DNA of 8,851 bases, from positions 1 to 8,851 of the forward strand of contig JAKFWB010000466.1 of the NCBI GenBank assembly GCA_021732945.1. The letters are read 5' to 3'. This DNA is from Porphyrobacter sp. (GTDB lineage Bacteria > Pseudomonadota > Alphaproteobacteria > Sphingomonadales > Sphingomonadaceae). Shown one piece after another: positions 1-6,238 of the stretch. The position numbers and the translations under genes were made by a program. Under the pieces are notes generated by a model. The model was not told the DNA's origin. It saw nothing but the letters and a program-made list of their open reading frames with translations, and did no database searches. How positions within the stretch are numbered: position 1 is the stretch's first letter; each line of letters opens with the position of its first letter.

Positions 1-126
1 TTGGCTGGTTAACGCGGGGCGCGGTAGCAGGCGGGTGGGCGTGCATCAATGCTTTGGTCAGACTTGTCGGTTAAGGCGTTGCGCAACTTGTCTTATCTCT
101 GCCTTATGGGGGAATGGGTGCTGCAA

Positions 127-1479
127 ATGTGGAACAAGGCGCGCGAATTGGCGGAACTGACCCCGCCAGAACGCAACCGCTGGGTTGATTTCCTGCGCGC
201 GGTTTCGATCATGGCGGTGGTGGTCGGCCACTGGCTGATGGCCGGGCTCTACGTCAACGCAGCGGGCGAATTGCAGCGTGGTGATCTGCTGTCGGTGTCC
301 GAATGGGCGCATTGGCTGACCTGGGGTTTCCAGGTGATGCCGGTGTTCTTTCTGGTTGGCGGCTTTTCCAATTCGGTGAGCTGGGAGTTGACCACCAGCA
401 AGGCCGCGTCCGGCAAAGAGGGCGTCTATCGCGATTGGCTGGCGAACCGGGTGCAGCGCCTGATCACCCCGACCTTTCCGGTGCTGCTGCTATGGGCGGC
501 GCTGGCGGTGGCGCTGACGCAGGCGGGCCTGCCGCGCGATCAGATCCGCATGGCGACCGAAGCGGCGCTGATCCCCGTGTGGTTCCTCGCGGTCTATCTG
601 CTGGTCACGGCCTGCACGCCGCTGGCCTATCGCGCGTGGCAGCGCTTTGGATGGCTGAGCTTTGCGGTGTTCATCCCGGCGGCGATGCTGACCGACTGGC
701 TGACCTTCACGGCCAAGGTGCCTTATGTCAATTTCACCAACTTCCTGTGGGTCTTCCTTGCGGTCCATCAGCTGGGCTTTGCCTGGCGCGCGGGGCGGTT
801 TGATAACCGCTTGTTCGCGCTGGCGTGGTGCCTTGTGGGGCTGGCCGTGCTGGTTTCGATCACGGTCTATGGCTTTTATCCGGTGTCGATGGTGTCGGCA
901 CCGGGAGGCTTTTCCAATTCGTTGCCGCCCACGCTGGCGCTGTTTGCGCTGGGGATGATGCAGTCAGGGCTGGTGCTGGCGCTGGAGCCGCTGGGTCGGC
1001 GGATGCTCGAAAACCTCAATATCTGGACCGCGACGGTGCTGATGAACGGCATGATCATGACAATCTACCTCTGGCACCTCACCGCGTTCGTGCTGGTGAT
1101 GACGGTGACCTGGCTGGCGCTGGGCGGGGCGGGGCTGGATTCGGTCCCCGGGACGGGCGCATGGTGGGCATCGCGGCCGCTGTGGATCGGCATCTATATC
1201 CTCGCGCTGCTGCCGTTGATCGCGATCTTTGCGCGGCATGAGCGCAGCTTCGGCCCGATCCGCGGCGGGCGCACCGTACCCAAACTGCGCGCGGTGCTGG
1301 GCGTTCTGGCGATTTGCGCGGGGCTGGGGGCGACCGCCGGGCTGACCATCGCCAGCCCGAACAGCCTCTCCGGCATCCGCTGGTGGGTGGTGGCCCTGCC
1401 GTTGGTGGGCGCGGCGCTGATGGGCTTTGGCCCGGTATACCGCCCGCGCAACCGTGCGGGGGCGGCCGAGGCGGGTTAA
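127..1479 (+). CDS. Acyltransferase family 3 integral membrane protein
   Basis: This 450-residue polytopic membrane protein resembles the acyltransferase-3 (OafA/YrhL-like) family, which moves acyl groups across or at the inner membrane onto sugars, lipids or peptides. The N-terminal segment RNRWVDFLRAVSIMAVVVGHW (residues 17-36, starting RNR and ending in GHW) carries the family's conserved R...D..R and the presumed catalytic His35. A second family-like stretch, MPVFFLVGGFSNS, follows at 71-83. A basic segment (RDW..NRVQRLITP, 102-115), about ten hydrophobic helices and a late YLWHL (314-318) complete the pattern. I chose the ATG at 127 because family proteins begin shortly before this Arg/Asp motif. 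ATGs at 49 and 106 are in frame but add unlike residues, and no start has a convincing ribosome site (the nearest purine run is 108-114). Its stop overlaps that of the convergent lipid synthase gene. The substrate cannot be read from the sequence. Confidence 0.85.
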   Translation: MWNKARELAELTPPERNRWVDFLRAVSIMAVVVGHWLMAGLYVNAAGELQRGDLLSVSEWAHWLTWGFQVMPVFFLVGGFSNSVSWELTTSKAASGKEGVYRDWLANRVQRLITPTFPVLLLWAALAVALTQAGLPRDQIRMATEAALIPVWFLAVYLLVTACTPLAYRAWQRFGWLSFAVFIPAAMLTDWLTFTAKVPYVNFTNFLWVFLAVHQLGFAWRAGRFDNRLFALAWCLVGLAVLVSITVYGFYPVSMVSAPGGFSNSLPPTLALFALGMMQSGLVLALEPLGRRMLENLNIWTATVLMNGMIMTIYLWHLTAFVLVMTVTWLALGGAGLDSVPGTGAWWASRPLWIGIYILALLPLIAIFARHERSFGPIRGGRTVPKLRAVLGVLAICAGLGATAGLTIASPNSLSGIRWWVVALPLVGAALMGFGPVYRPRNRAGAAEAG

Positions 1480-2702
1480 CCCTTCAGCAGATAATTCCGC
1501 GTGGTCGGCACCGCGTGACGGTCGCGGATGTACTGGATCTGGTAATTGCACATGTTGCCATGCTCAAACACAGTCGCCGCACCGGCGAGGTAAAAGGTCC
1601 ACATCCGGAAGAACTTCTCGTCATGCAACGCGATAATCGCCTCGCGGTGTGTCATGCAGTTGGCGTACCATGCGCGGATCGTCTTGGCATAATGCAGCCG
1701 CAGCGTTTCAACGTCGGAGGCGATCAGGCGGAACTTCTCGCTCGCCGCGACCGTCTCTGACAGCGCGGGGATATAGCCGCCGGGGAAGATGTATTTGCGG
1801 GTAAAGGCATCGGTGGTGCCAGGGCTGCCCATTCGCCCGATGGTGTGGAGCAGCATTACCCCGTCATCCTCCAGCAGGCGCGCGCAGGCTTCGAAAAAGG
1901 TTTCGAACTGCGCGCGCCCGACATGTTCGAACATGCCGACCGAGACGATCCGATCAAACCGGCGGCCCGATGCGGCGGTGTCGCGGTAGTCTTCGAGCAG
2001 GATCGTGACCTTGTCCGCCACGCCCGCCTCCCGCACCCGGTCACGCGCCAAGGCAGCTTGTTCTTCCGACAAAGTGATGCCGGTGACATGGACATCGTGG
2101 TGCTGCGCCAAATGGATCGCCATTCCGCCCCAGCCGCAGCCGATGTCGAGCACGGTCTGTCCCGGCGACAGGGCGAGCTTCTTGGCGATATGCGCCAGCT
2201 TGGCAAACTGCGCTTCGGCCAGCGTCGTCACCCCTTCGCCCCAATAAGCGCAGGAATACTGCCAGTGCTCGGCATCAAGCATCAGCGCATAGAGATCATT
2301 GCCGATGTCATAGTGATGCGCGACGTTCTGCTTCGACCCGACGCGGTTGTTGATCTGCTCGGCGGCAAAGCTGACGCGGTTGAGGAGCTGCTTGAGCGGG
2401 CTGGGGCGCAAATTGTTGTTACCGCGCTCCCAGCGGTCATTGGCACGCAACAGGCTGACGAGGCCCATCACATCGCCTTCCTCAATCACCAGCCGCCCGT
2501 CCATGAAGGCTTCCGCCGCGCCGAGGCGCGGGTCCATGATGATGTTGCGCGGCACCTGGGCATCAGTGAAGCGCAGCACGATTTCGGGAAAGCCGGGGGT
2601 CGGCACGCCATAGGTGCTGGCGCTGCCATCGGCGAACACGACGCCAAGGCGGCCCTGCTTCACACCGCGCGACAGAAAGCGATCAAGGAGTCTCTTGCTC
2701 AT
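1476..2702 (-). CDS. cfa: Cyclopropane-fatty-acyl-phospholipid synthase (Cfa family)
   Basis: The 408-residue protein is a SAM-dependent enzyme expected to add a methylene bridge to cis double bonds of membrane phospholipid acyl chains at the inner membrane surface. The SAM-binding motif I is VLDIGCGWGG (184-193). The family's SCAYW motif lies at 150-154, with Cys151 matching the conserved active-site cysteine. Further family landmarks are NVAHHYDIGNDLY (126-138), FEHVG (258-262, Glu259), LHTIG (285-289, His286) and FPGGYIP (306-312). Together these include the residues thought to hold bicarbonate. An N-terminal lipid-binding domain (about 1-120) is present, so the protein looks complete. The start at 2702 (MSKRLL) was preferred over an in-frame ATG at 2810 because that extension is not family-like and would run into the divergent gene's start. 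The ribosome site is weak and A-rich (AAAGAA). Other fatty-acid methyltransferases of the same fold are possible but less likely. Confidence 0.93.
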   Translation of the reverse strand: MSKRLLDRFLSRGVKQGRLGVVFADGSASTYGVPTPGFPEIVLRFTDAQVPRNIIMDPRLGAAEAFMDGRLVIEEGDVMGLVSLLRANDRWERGNNNLRPSPLKQLLNRVSFAAEQINNRVGSKQNVAHHYDIGNDLYALMLDAEHWQYSCAYWGEGVTTLAEAQFAKLAHIAKKLALSPGQTVLDIGCGWGGMAIHLAQHHDVHVTGITLSEEQAALARDRVREAGVADKVTILLEDYRDTAASGRRFDRIVSVGMFEHVGRAQFETFFEACARLLEDDGVMLLHTIGRMGSPGTTDAFTRKYIFPGGYIPALSETVAASEKFRLIASDVETLRLHYAKTIRAWYANCMTHREAIIALHDEKFFRMWTFYLAGAATVFEHGNMCNYQIQYIRDRHAVPTTRNYLLKG

Positions 2703-2771
2703 GGGGTTCTTTTCGTGGTTTCTTGTGATTGGGTTACCGCTGCACGCCTGATTGGCAAGCAGCAAGCGGGC

Positions 2772-2776
2772 GGGAG
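2772..2776 (+). promoter_or_regulatory. Ribosome binding site deciding the DUF1801 start
   Basis: GGGAG lies 5 nt before the GTG at 2782. It is the best Shine-Dalgarno match near this gene and the reason for choosing the GTG over the upstream in-frame TTG at 2752, which has no purine-rich site. Confidence 0.6.
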
Positions 2777-2781
2777 AAAGC

Positions 2782-3222
2782 GTGATTACCGAAGCCAAGA
2801 CCACAATCACTCACGTAGCGGTCAAAACATTCCTCGACAGCGTTGAGCCACTGGCGAAGCGCGATGAGGGCCGTGTGCTCGATGCGCTGTTCCGCAAGGT
2901 CACTGGGGCAGCGCCGAAGATGTGGGGGCCTTCGATCATCGGTTACGGCGAGTATCGCACCACTTACGACAGCGGACGCGCGGTGCATTCTCTGCGCAGC
3001 GGGTTCAGCCCGCGCAAGGCCAAGCACTCGCTGTATCTGATGGGTTCCTGCGGTGATGACACTGCTGTGCAGCGCGCTGGAATCCTCGCGCGGCTTGGTA
3101 AGCATACCACCGGCACAAGCTGCCTTTATGTCAATAAGCTGGCGGATGTGAATCTGGCCGTTCTGGAAGAACTGATTGCGATGGATTGGCAGGCCATGAC
3201 GAAAAGGTATCCGCCCGAATAG
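2782..3222 (+). CDS. DUF1801 (YdhG-like) domain protein
   Basis: This 146-residue soluble protein matches the DUF1801 pattern. It has an N-terminal helix pair (residues 10-42), MWGPSIIGYGEY (48-58 region), GFSPRKAKHSLYL (74-86) and the C-terminal block LGKHTTGTSCLYVNKLADV (105-123). DUF1801 has no established biochemical role that I can assign; members are small cytoplasmic proteins distantly related to the iron-chaperone frataxin-like fold. No signal peptide or membrane helix is visible. The start is GTG at 2782, supported by GGGAG 5 nt upstream; a TTG at 2752 would add ten residues of low-quality sequence. The gene diverges from the lipid synthase across 79 bp and ends 8 bp short of the convergent molybdoenzyme gene. 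It therefore appears monocistronic. Family assignment is fairly sure; function is unknown. Confidence 0.82.
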   Translation: MITEAKTTITHVAVKTFLDSVEPLAKRDEGRVLDALFRKVTGAAPKMWGPSIIGYGEYRTTYDSGRAVHSLRSGFSPRKAKHSLYLMGSCGDDTAVQRAGILARLGKHTTGTSCLYVNKLADVNLAVLEELIAMDWQAMTKRYPPE

Positions 3223-3230
3223 CGCGCGCC

Positions 3231-3992
3231 CTATATCCCGGCATACCACTGGTATCCGGCAACGTCTTCCCAGAACCCGCCATTGCCATCGCCGACCTGA
3301 TCGAAGCTTGCCACCGCTTCGATTGCGGTGAGATATTTCGCCTGCTTGTACCCCAATTGCCGCTCAATCCGCATCCGCAAGGGCGCACCGTTCTTTTGCG
3401 GGATCGGTTCGCCGTTCAGGGCGTGGGCGATGATGGTTTGCGGGTGGTAGGCATCGACCATGTCGATGCTCTCGTAATAGACCCGTCCGTAAAGCGTGTC
3501 GGCGCAGCGGAATAAGATAAAGTTCGCTTCCTTCTTGACCTTGGCGGCATCGAGCAGGCCCGACAGCTGCGGCCCGGTCCATTCGCCGATTGCGCTCCAG
3601 CCTTCGACGCAATCATGGCGTGTAGTCTGGACGCGCTGGGGCAGGGCGCGCAGATCGGCCATCGACAGCGACAGCGGCTTTTCCACCAGCCCGCGCACTT
3701 CGAGCTTCCAGTCGGGGAAGCCCGCGGCGACCTGCTGCTGATAGAACCCGTCATCAACCGACACCGAGCCATTGCCCTTGAAGGTGGGGGAGCGATCAGC
3801 GACGGAATATTCAGGTGCGAGGGCTTGCCGACTGGCTAGGGAACGGTGGGCGGTGCGATGCCAGGCTTCGGCTGTTTCGATCAGGTCTTGCCCTGCATCG
3901 CTCTCACTGATCTTGGTGCAAGCACCTGCGCCCAGCGCGGCAATCCCGGCAAGGAGCGAGCGGCGTCCGAGCTTTGGACCGATCTCAGACAT
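3231..3992 (-). CDS. Tat-exported molybdopterin-dependent oxidoreductase (sulfite-oxidase fold)
   Basis: The 253-residue protein belongs to the oxidoreductase molybdopterin-binding family (sulfite oxidase/YedY fold). The twin-arginine signal GRRSLLAG (residues 9-16) and a short hydrophobic stretch end at Cys25, so it should be folded with its cofactor and exported to the periplasm. Cys25 sits in LGAGAC, a poor but possible lipobox. The segment RHDCVEGWSAIGEWTG (125-140) carries Cys128, the expected Mo-coordinating cysteine, in the same CVE.WS context as YedY. LYGRVYYESID (167-177) and NGEPIPQKNGAPLRM (193-207) are also family-like. There is no heme or dimerisation domain, so it is the short single-domain form. 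The start was chosen because it directly precedes the Tat motif and has AAGGA upstream. The first 8 bp overlap the cytochrome gene, implying translational coupling. The substrate is unknown; sulfite, sulfoxide or methionine-sulfoxide chemistry are options. Confidence 0.9.
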   Translation of the reverse strand: MSEIGPKLGRRSLLAGIAALGAGACTKISESDAGQDLIETAEAWHRTAHRSLASRQALAPEYSVADRSPTFKGNGSVSVDDGFYQQQVAAGFPDWKLEVRGLVEKPLSLSMADLRALPQRVQTTRHDCVEGWSAIGEWTGPQLSGLLDAAKVKKEANFILFRCADTLYGRVYYESIDMVDAYHPQTIIAHALNGEPIPQKNGAPLRMRIERQLGYKQAKYLTAIEAVASFDQVGDGNGGFWEDVAGYQWYAGI

Positions 3993-4719
3993 GTTCCGGG
4001 GTTCCTTCGATGGGCGGGAGAGGTTCAGGCTCAGGTGCGGGCGGGGCGGCGGCCTCACGCTTGCCGCCTGTGATCATCTCGGCGATCAAGCGCCAATCGA
4101 TGAGCGCCAGCCCGATGTGGATGACGAAGAAGCCGAAAATCGCCCAAGCCGTCAGGAAGTGAACCGAACGCGCGCTCTGGCGGCCGCCGAACAGATCGAC
4201 CAGCCACGGTGCAGCGGGTTCAAAACCGGGGCTGATCGACAGGCCGGTCAGCACCATCAGCGGCAGCAGCACGCCGAACACCATGCCATAGAGAATCCGT
4301 TGCACCGGGTTGTAGCTGTGCGCTGCTCCGTCGGCATCGCCCGAGTGCGCCTTCAGTGAAGCAATCACTGCACCCGGCGTCCAATCGCGCAAGCCCGTGC
4401 GCAGGTCGCGGAAAAAATGCCCGTTCACAAGCATCGCTATCCAGATGAACAGCAATCCGACGCCGAACGGCCATGCAGCAATCACATGCCAATCGCGCGC
4501 AACGGCCAGGTTATAGCCCTGCGGGATCGTCGCCCAGCCGGGGAACTTGATCACTGCCAGCCACGCATCCGCCGGGTTGAAGCCGTAATCGCCCCAATAG
4601 AGGTACTTGTGCGCGTTGGAGATGTTCAGACCCGTCATGAACAGCACGATGATCGCCCATGCATTGATCCAGTGCCAGATCCGGGTTGAGAGGGAGTGTT
4701 TGGGCTTGCCGGTGCTCAT
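3985..4719 (-). CDS. Cytochrome b/b6 domain membrane protein (cytochrome b561 superfamily)
   Basis: The 244-residue inner-membrane protein has four predicted helices at about 14-32, 76-98, 142-162 and 185-206. Histidines in family positions are His16 (RIWHWINAW), His78 (RDWHVIAAW), His187 (SVHFLTAW) and His201 (VIHIGLAL). These could ligate one or two b-type hemes, as in Ni/Fe-hydrogenase or thiosulfate-reductase cytochrome b subunits. The likely role is electron exchange between the quinone pool and the molybdoenzyme encoded immediately downstream. The C-terminal tail (about 224-240) is rich in Pro and Glu, and its codons contain the downstream gene's ribosome site. The start has AGGAGA 6 nt upstream and overlaps the reductase stop as ATGA (4716-4719). 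The pairing with the molybdoenzyme is strong from gene order, but direction of electron flow is inference. Confidence 0.88.
   Translation of the reverse strand: MSTGKPKHSLSTRIWHWINAWAIIVLFMTGLNISNAHKYLYWGDYGFNPADAWLAVIKFPGWATIPQGYNLAVARDWHVIAAWPFGVGLLFIWIAMLVNGHFFRDLRTGLRDWTPGAVIASLKAHSGDADGAAHSYNPVQRILYGMVFGVLLPLMVLTGLSISPGFEPAAPWLVDLFGGRQSARSVHFLTAWAIFGFFVIHIGLALIDWRLIAEMITGGKREAAAPPAPEPEPLPPIEGTPEHV
4003..4008 (-). promoter_or_regulatory. Ribosome binding site of the molybdoenzyme gene, inside the cytochrome gene
   Basis: GAAGGA (minus strand) lies 10 nt before the molybdoenzyme ATG at 3992 and is also the Glu-Gly codon pair near the end of the cytochrome b protein. It supports the chosen start and coupled translation. 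Confidence 0.55.
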
Positions 4720-5489
4720 GCTGTCTCTCCTGCCGCCAATTCACGCGCCAGCCAGATCACGTCGCGCGGTTGATCCATCAGGTGCTGGCCACTATCGATG
4801 AACAGGGTTTGTCCGGATTGCAATGCGCCATTTGCCAGAAACAGCGTCGCATGGGCGATTTCATCTGCGCCGGTTTTCCGGCCCAGCAGGTTCATTCGGT
4901 GCGAAATGTCCGTTTCCTCCTCGCGCTGGTCATGGCTGGCCAATACCGCGCCCGGCGCGGCCCCATAGATCCGCGCTCTCTTATCGTCGTTCCCCTTGGC
5001 CAGCATACAAATGGTGGCTGCCAGCGCGTATTTGGACATGGTGTAGCTGAAAAAATCGGGGTTGGTATTTTCAATTTTCATGTCTGTAACGTGGATCACT
5101 GTCCGCAGATCTGCGCTTTGGGCCAGCGCCAGATAGGTCTGTGCAAGGCGGGTCGGGGCTAGCGCGTTGATCTGCACCGCCCGCCGGAAGGTGACAGGAT
5201 CGAGCGCGCTGGCACCATCATAGTCGAACACCGCAGCGGAATTGACAAGGCAGCGCCAGTCCGGCAGCCGCGCGGCCAAGGCTGTGACAGCGGCCACAGC
5301 AGCATCATCGTCCGCAAGATCGAAACCGACGGTTTCAGCCGAGGGCAGGGACGCCGCCAGCGCCTCTGCCGCCGCGCCGGATGATCGGTAATGGATCACC
5401 ACATGCCAGCCCGCTGCGGCAAATCGCCTTGTGATTGCAGCGCCGATGCGGGTCGCCCCGCCAGTGACAAGCACGGCGGGGCGGGTCAT
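4716..5489 (-). CDS. SDR-family pteridine reductase-like protein (FolM/PTR1 type)
   Basis: The 257-residue short-chain dehydrogenase/reductase has the NADP-binding motif TGGATRIG (9-16) followed by HYRSS (33-37), as in E. coli FolM and trypanosomatid PTR1. The active site is Asp136-Tyr149-Lys153 (VTDMKIE, then YTMSK). The Asp sits exactly 13 residues before the Tyr, where ordinary SDRs have Ser. This Asp-Tyr-Lys triad is the signature of pterin reductases, which make tetrahydromonapterin or tetrahydrobiopterin. NSAAVF (83-88) and IDSGQHLMDQ (231-240) also fit FolM-like ends. The start at 5489 puts the glycine motif at the usual distance from the N-terminus; an ATG at 5531 would add 14 unlike residues. 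The ribosome site is poor. It is the first gene of an operon with cytochrome b and the molybdoenzyme. A generic SDR with another substrate is the main alternative. Confidence 0.85.
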   Translation of the reverse strand: MTRPAVLVTGGATRIGAAITRRFAAAGWHVVIHYRSSGAAAEALAASLPSAETVGFDLADDDAAVAAVTALAARLPDWRCLVNSAAVFDYDGASALDPVTFRRAVQINALAPTRLAQTYLALAQSADLRTVIHVTDMKIENTNPDFFSYTMSKYALAATICMLAKGNDDKRARIYGAAPGAVLASHDQREEETDISHRMNLLGRKTGADEIAHATLFLANGALQSGQTLFIDSGQHLMDQPRDVIWLARELAAGETA

Positions 5490-5521
5490 GTGAGCTGCCG
5501 GATCAGGTTTTGCATGTGAGT

Positions 5522-5550
5522 TGTCTAACATCCAGGGCCGCGCGCCACAA
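5522..5550 (-). promoter_or_regulatory. Candidate promoter of the reductase-cytochrome-molybdoenzyme operon
   Basis: On the minus strand TTGTGG (5545-5550) and TAGACA (5522-5527) are 17 bp apart, lie between the upstream hairpin and the reductase start, and leave a leader of about 25 nt. The -10 match is only moderate. Confidence 0.3.
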
Positions 5551-5590
5551 TCGGGGAGCCATGCGCGCGGCCCGGATGACGACCATAGAC

Positions 5591-5633
5591 GGCGATGAAC
5601 GCCGCTGGCTTGGATGCCAGCGGCGTTCACGCC
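5591..5633 (-). terminator. Strong hairpin downstream of the glycine-zipper gene
   Basis: TGAACGCCGCTGGC (5596-5609) and GCCAGCGGCGTTCA (5616-5629) form a perfect 14-bp stem with the 6-nt loop TTGGAT. After a one-base bulge (5595), GGCG (5591-5594) pairs with CGCC (5630-5633). It begins 20 bp after the stop of the glycine-zipper gene, reading leftward, and precedes the reductase operon. The following minus-strand bases (GTCTATGGTC) are not a U-tract, so it is either a U-poor terminator or an RNA-stabilising 3' end. Confidence 0.65.
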
Positions 5634-5652
5634 GGATCGTTGCTATCCTGTG

Positions 5653-6105
5653 TCAGCGGCAGCGTGCCTCACCGCGGTCGATCTCGCGGCCAAGCAGACC
5701 GCCACCAATCGCGCCGAGCAGGGTGCCGACAGTGCGATCACCGCGGGTGTCGACGGCGCGGCCGGCCAAAGCGCCGCCAATGGCGCCAATCACAAGGCCG
5801 GTGGTGCCATCGTCACGGCGGCAGCGATAGCGACCATCTTCGCCGCGCCACACGCGGTCACGGCGGCCAAGGCGGCGGCCATTGTCGTGATAGTCGCGAT
5901 CACGATAGCGGCGGCGATCACGGCGGTAATCATCATCGTAATCATCGTCATCATCATAGGCCGAAACCGGAGCGAAAGCGGCGAGCGGGCTCGCATTGAA
6001 CGTCTGGAACGACTGCGCAGGCGCTGCGGGCAATTCGGCGGCCTGCGCCGGGGCGGCAAAAGCTGCCAGCGAACCAGCGACGGCAAGGAGGGTGAGGTGT
6101 TTCAT
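5653..6105 (-). CDS. Secreted glycine-zipper 2TM (17-kDa surface antigen-like) protein
   Basis: The 150-residue protein has a Sec signal peptide (1-22, probable cleavage APAQA|AE). An Ala/Pro-rich stretch follows, then a strongly charged linker with a run DDDDDYDDDY (51-60) and Arg/Asp-rich residues to about 85. The C-terminus holds a glycine zipper: GLVIGAIGGALAG (103-115) and TLLGAIGGGLLG (128-139) with a short charged turn between them. This resembles the Rick_17kDa/glycine-zipper domain of outer-membrane-associated proteins. No lipobox Cys follows the signal, so it is not an obvious lipoprotein; the only cysteines are at 95 and 149 and might form a disulfide. RVWRGEDGRYRCRRDDGTTG (84-103) resembles the domain preceding the zipper in sphingomonad homologues. 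The start has AAGGGA (6113-6118) 7 nt upstream. The gene appears monocistronic. An envelope role is likely; the exact function is unknown. Confidence 0.87.
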   Translation of the reverse strand: MKHLTLLAVAGSLAAFAAPAQAAELPAAPAQSFQTFNASPLAAFAPVSAYDDDDDYDDDYRRDRRRYRDRDYHDNGRRLGRRDRVWRGEDGRYRCRRDDGTTGLVIGAIGGALAGRAVDTRGDRTVGTLLGAIGGGLLGREIDRGEARCR

Positions 6106-6121
6106 CGGTCTATCCCTTGTG

Positions 6122-6150
6122 GCGGCTCCCCGATGGAGCGACCGCTTTTT
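6122..6150. other. Hairpin plus T-run in the leader of the glycine-zipper gene
   Basis: GCGG-CTCC (6122-6129) pairs with GGAG (6135-6138) and, after a CGA bulge, CCGC (6142-6145); the loop is CCGAT. On the plus strand five T follow (6146-6150), so it could terminate plus-strand antisense transcription. On the minus strand it would be a 5'-leader hairpin whose 3' side ends 3 nt before the AAGGGA ribosome site of the glycine-zipper gene. Confidence 0.4.
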
Positions 6151-6169
6151 CGTTCAGCTTACGCGAACG
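6151..6169. promoter_or_regulatory. Dyad CGTTC-N9-GAACG upstream of the glycine-zipper gene
   Basis: Two 5-bp arms form a perfect inverted repeat around a 9-bp centre, 46 to 64 bp upstream of the glycine-zipper start. It could be an operator. The remaining stretch to the MOSC stop (6170-6238) shows no promoter I would defend. It does not match the alphaproteobacterial LexA box, which is a GTTC-N7-GTTC direct repeat. Confidence 0.25.
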
Positions 6170-6238
6170 AGAGATGAATGGCTCTTTCAGGAAACAGCAG
6201 GGTTGGACGAACCGGTGCTGTCGCGCGATGGGGCGTTC

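Noticed and set aside
2752..2781. TTG start extending the DUF1801 protein by ten residues
   Set aside because: There is no ribosome site before TTG, while GGGAG precedes the GTG at 2782 at good spacing.
2703..2781. Promoters in the divergent gap between the lipid synthase and DUF1801 genes
   Set aside because: Hexamers such as TTGTGA (plus) and TTGCCA (minus) lack convincing -10 partners at 16-18 bp, so I could not define a promoter, although one is expected.
1845..2846. A 333-codon plus-strand open frame opposite the lipid synthase gene
   Set aside because: It is antisense to a clear Cfa protein, matches no family I recognise, and has the His/Arg/Gly-rich composition typical of GC-rich antisense frames.
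6150..6173. LexA/SOS box suggested by GTTC and GAAC words upstream of the glycine-zipper gene
   Set aside because: The words are inverted with 9-bp spacing, whereas the alphaproteobacterial box is a GTTC direct repeat with 7-bp spacing.
5614..6177. A plus-strand open frame with a very hydrophobic Ile/Val/Ala stretch that looks like a membrane protein
   Set aside because: The hydrophobic run is the antisense reading of the Asp/Arg codons of the glycine-zipper protein, which itself has a good signal peptide, ribosome site and domain.
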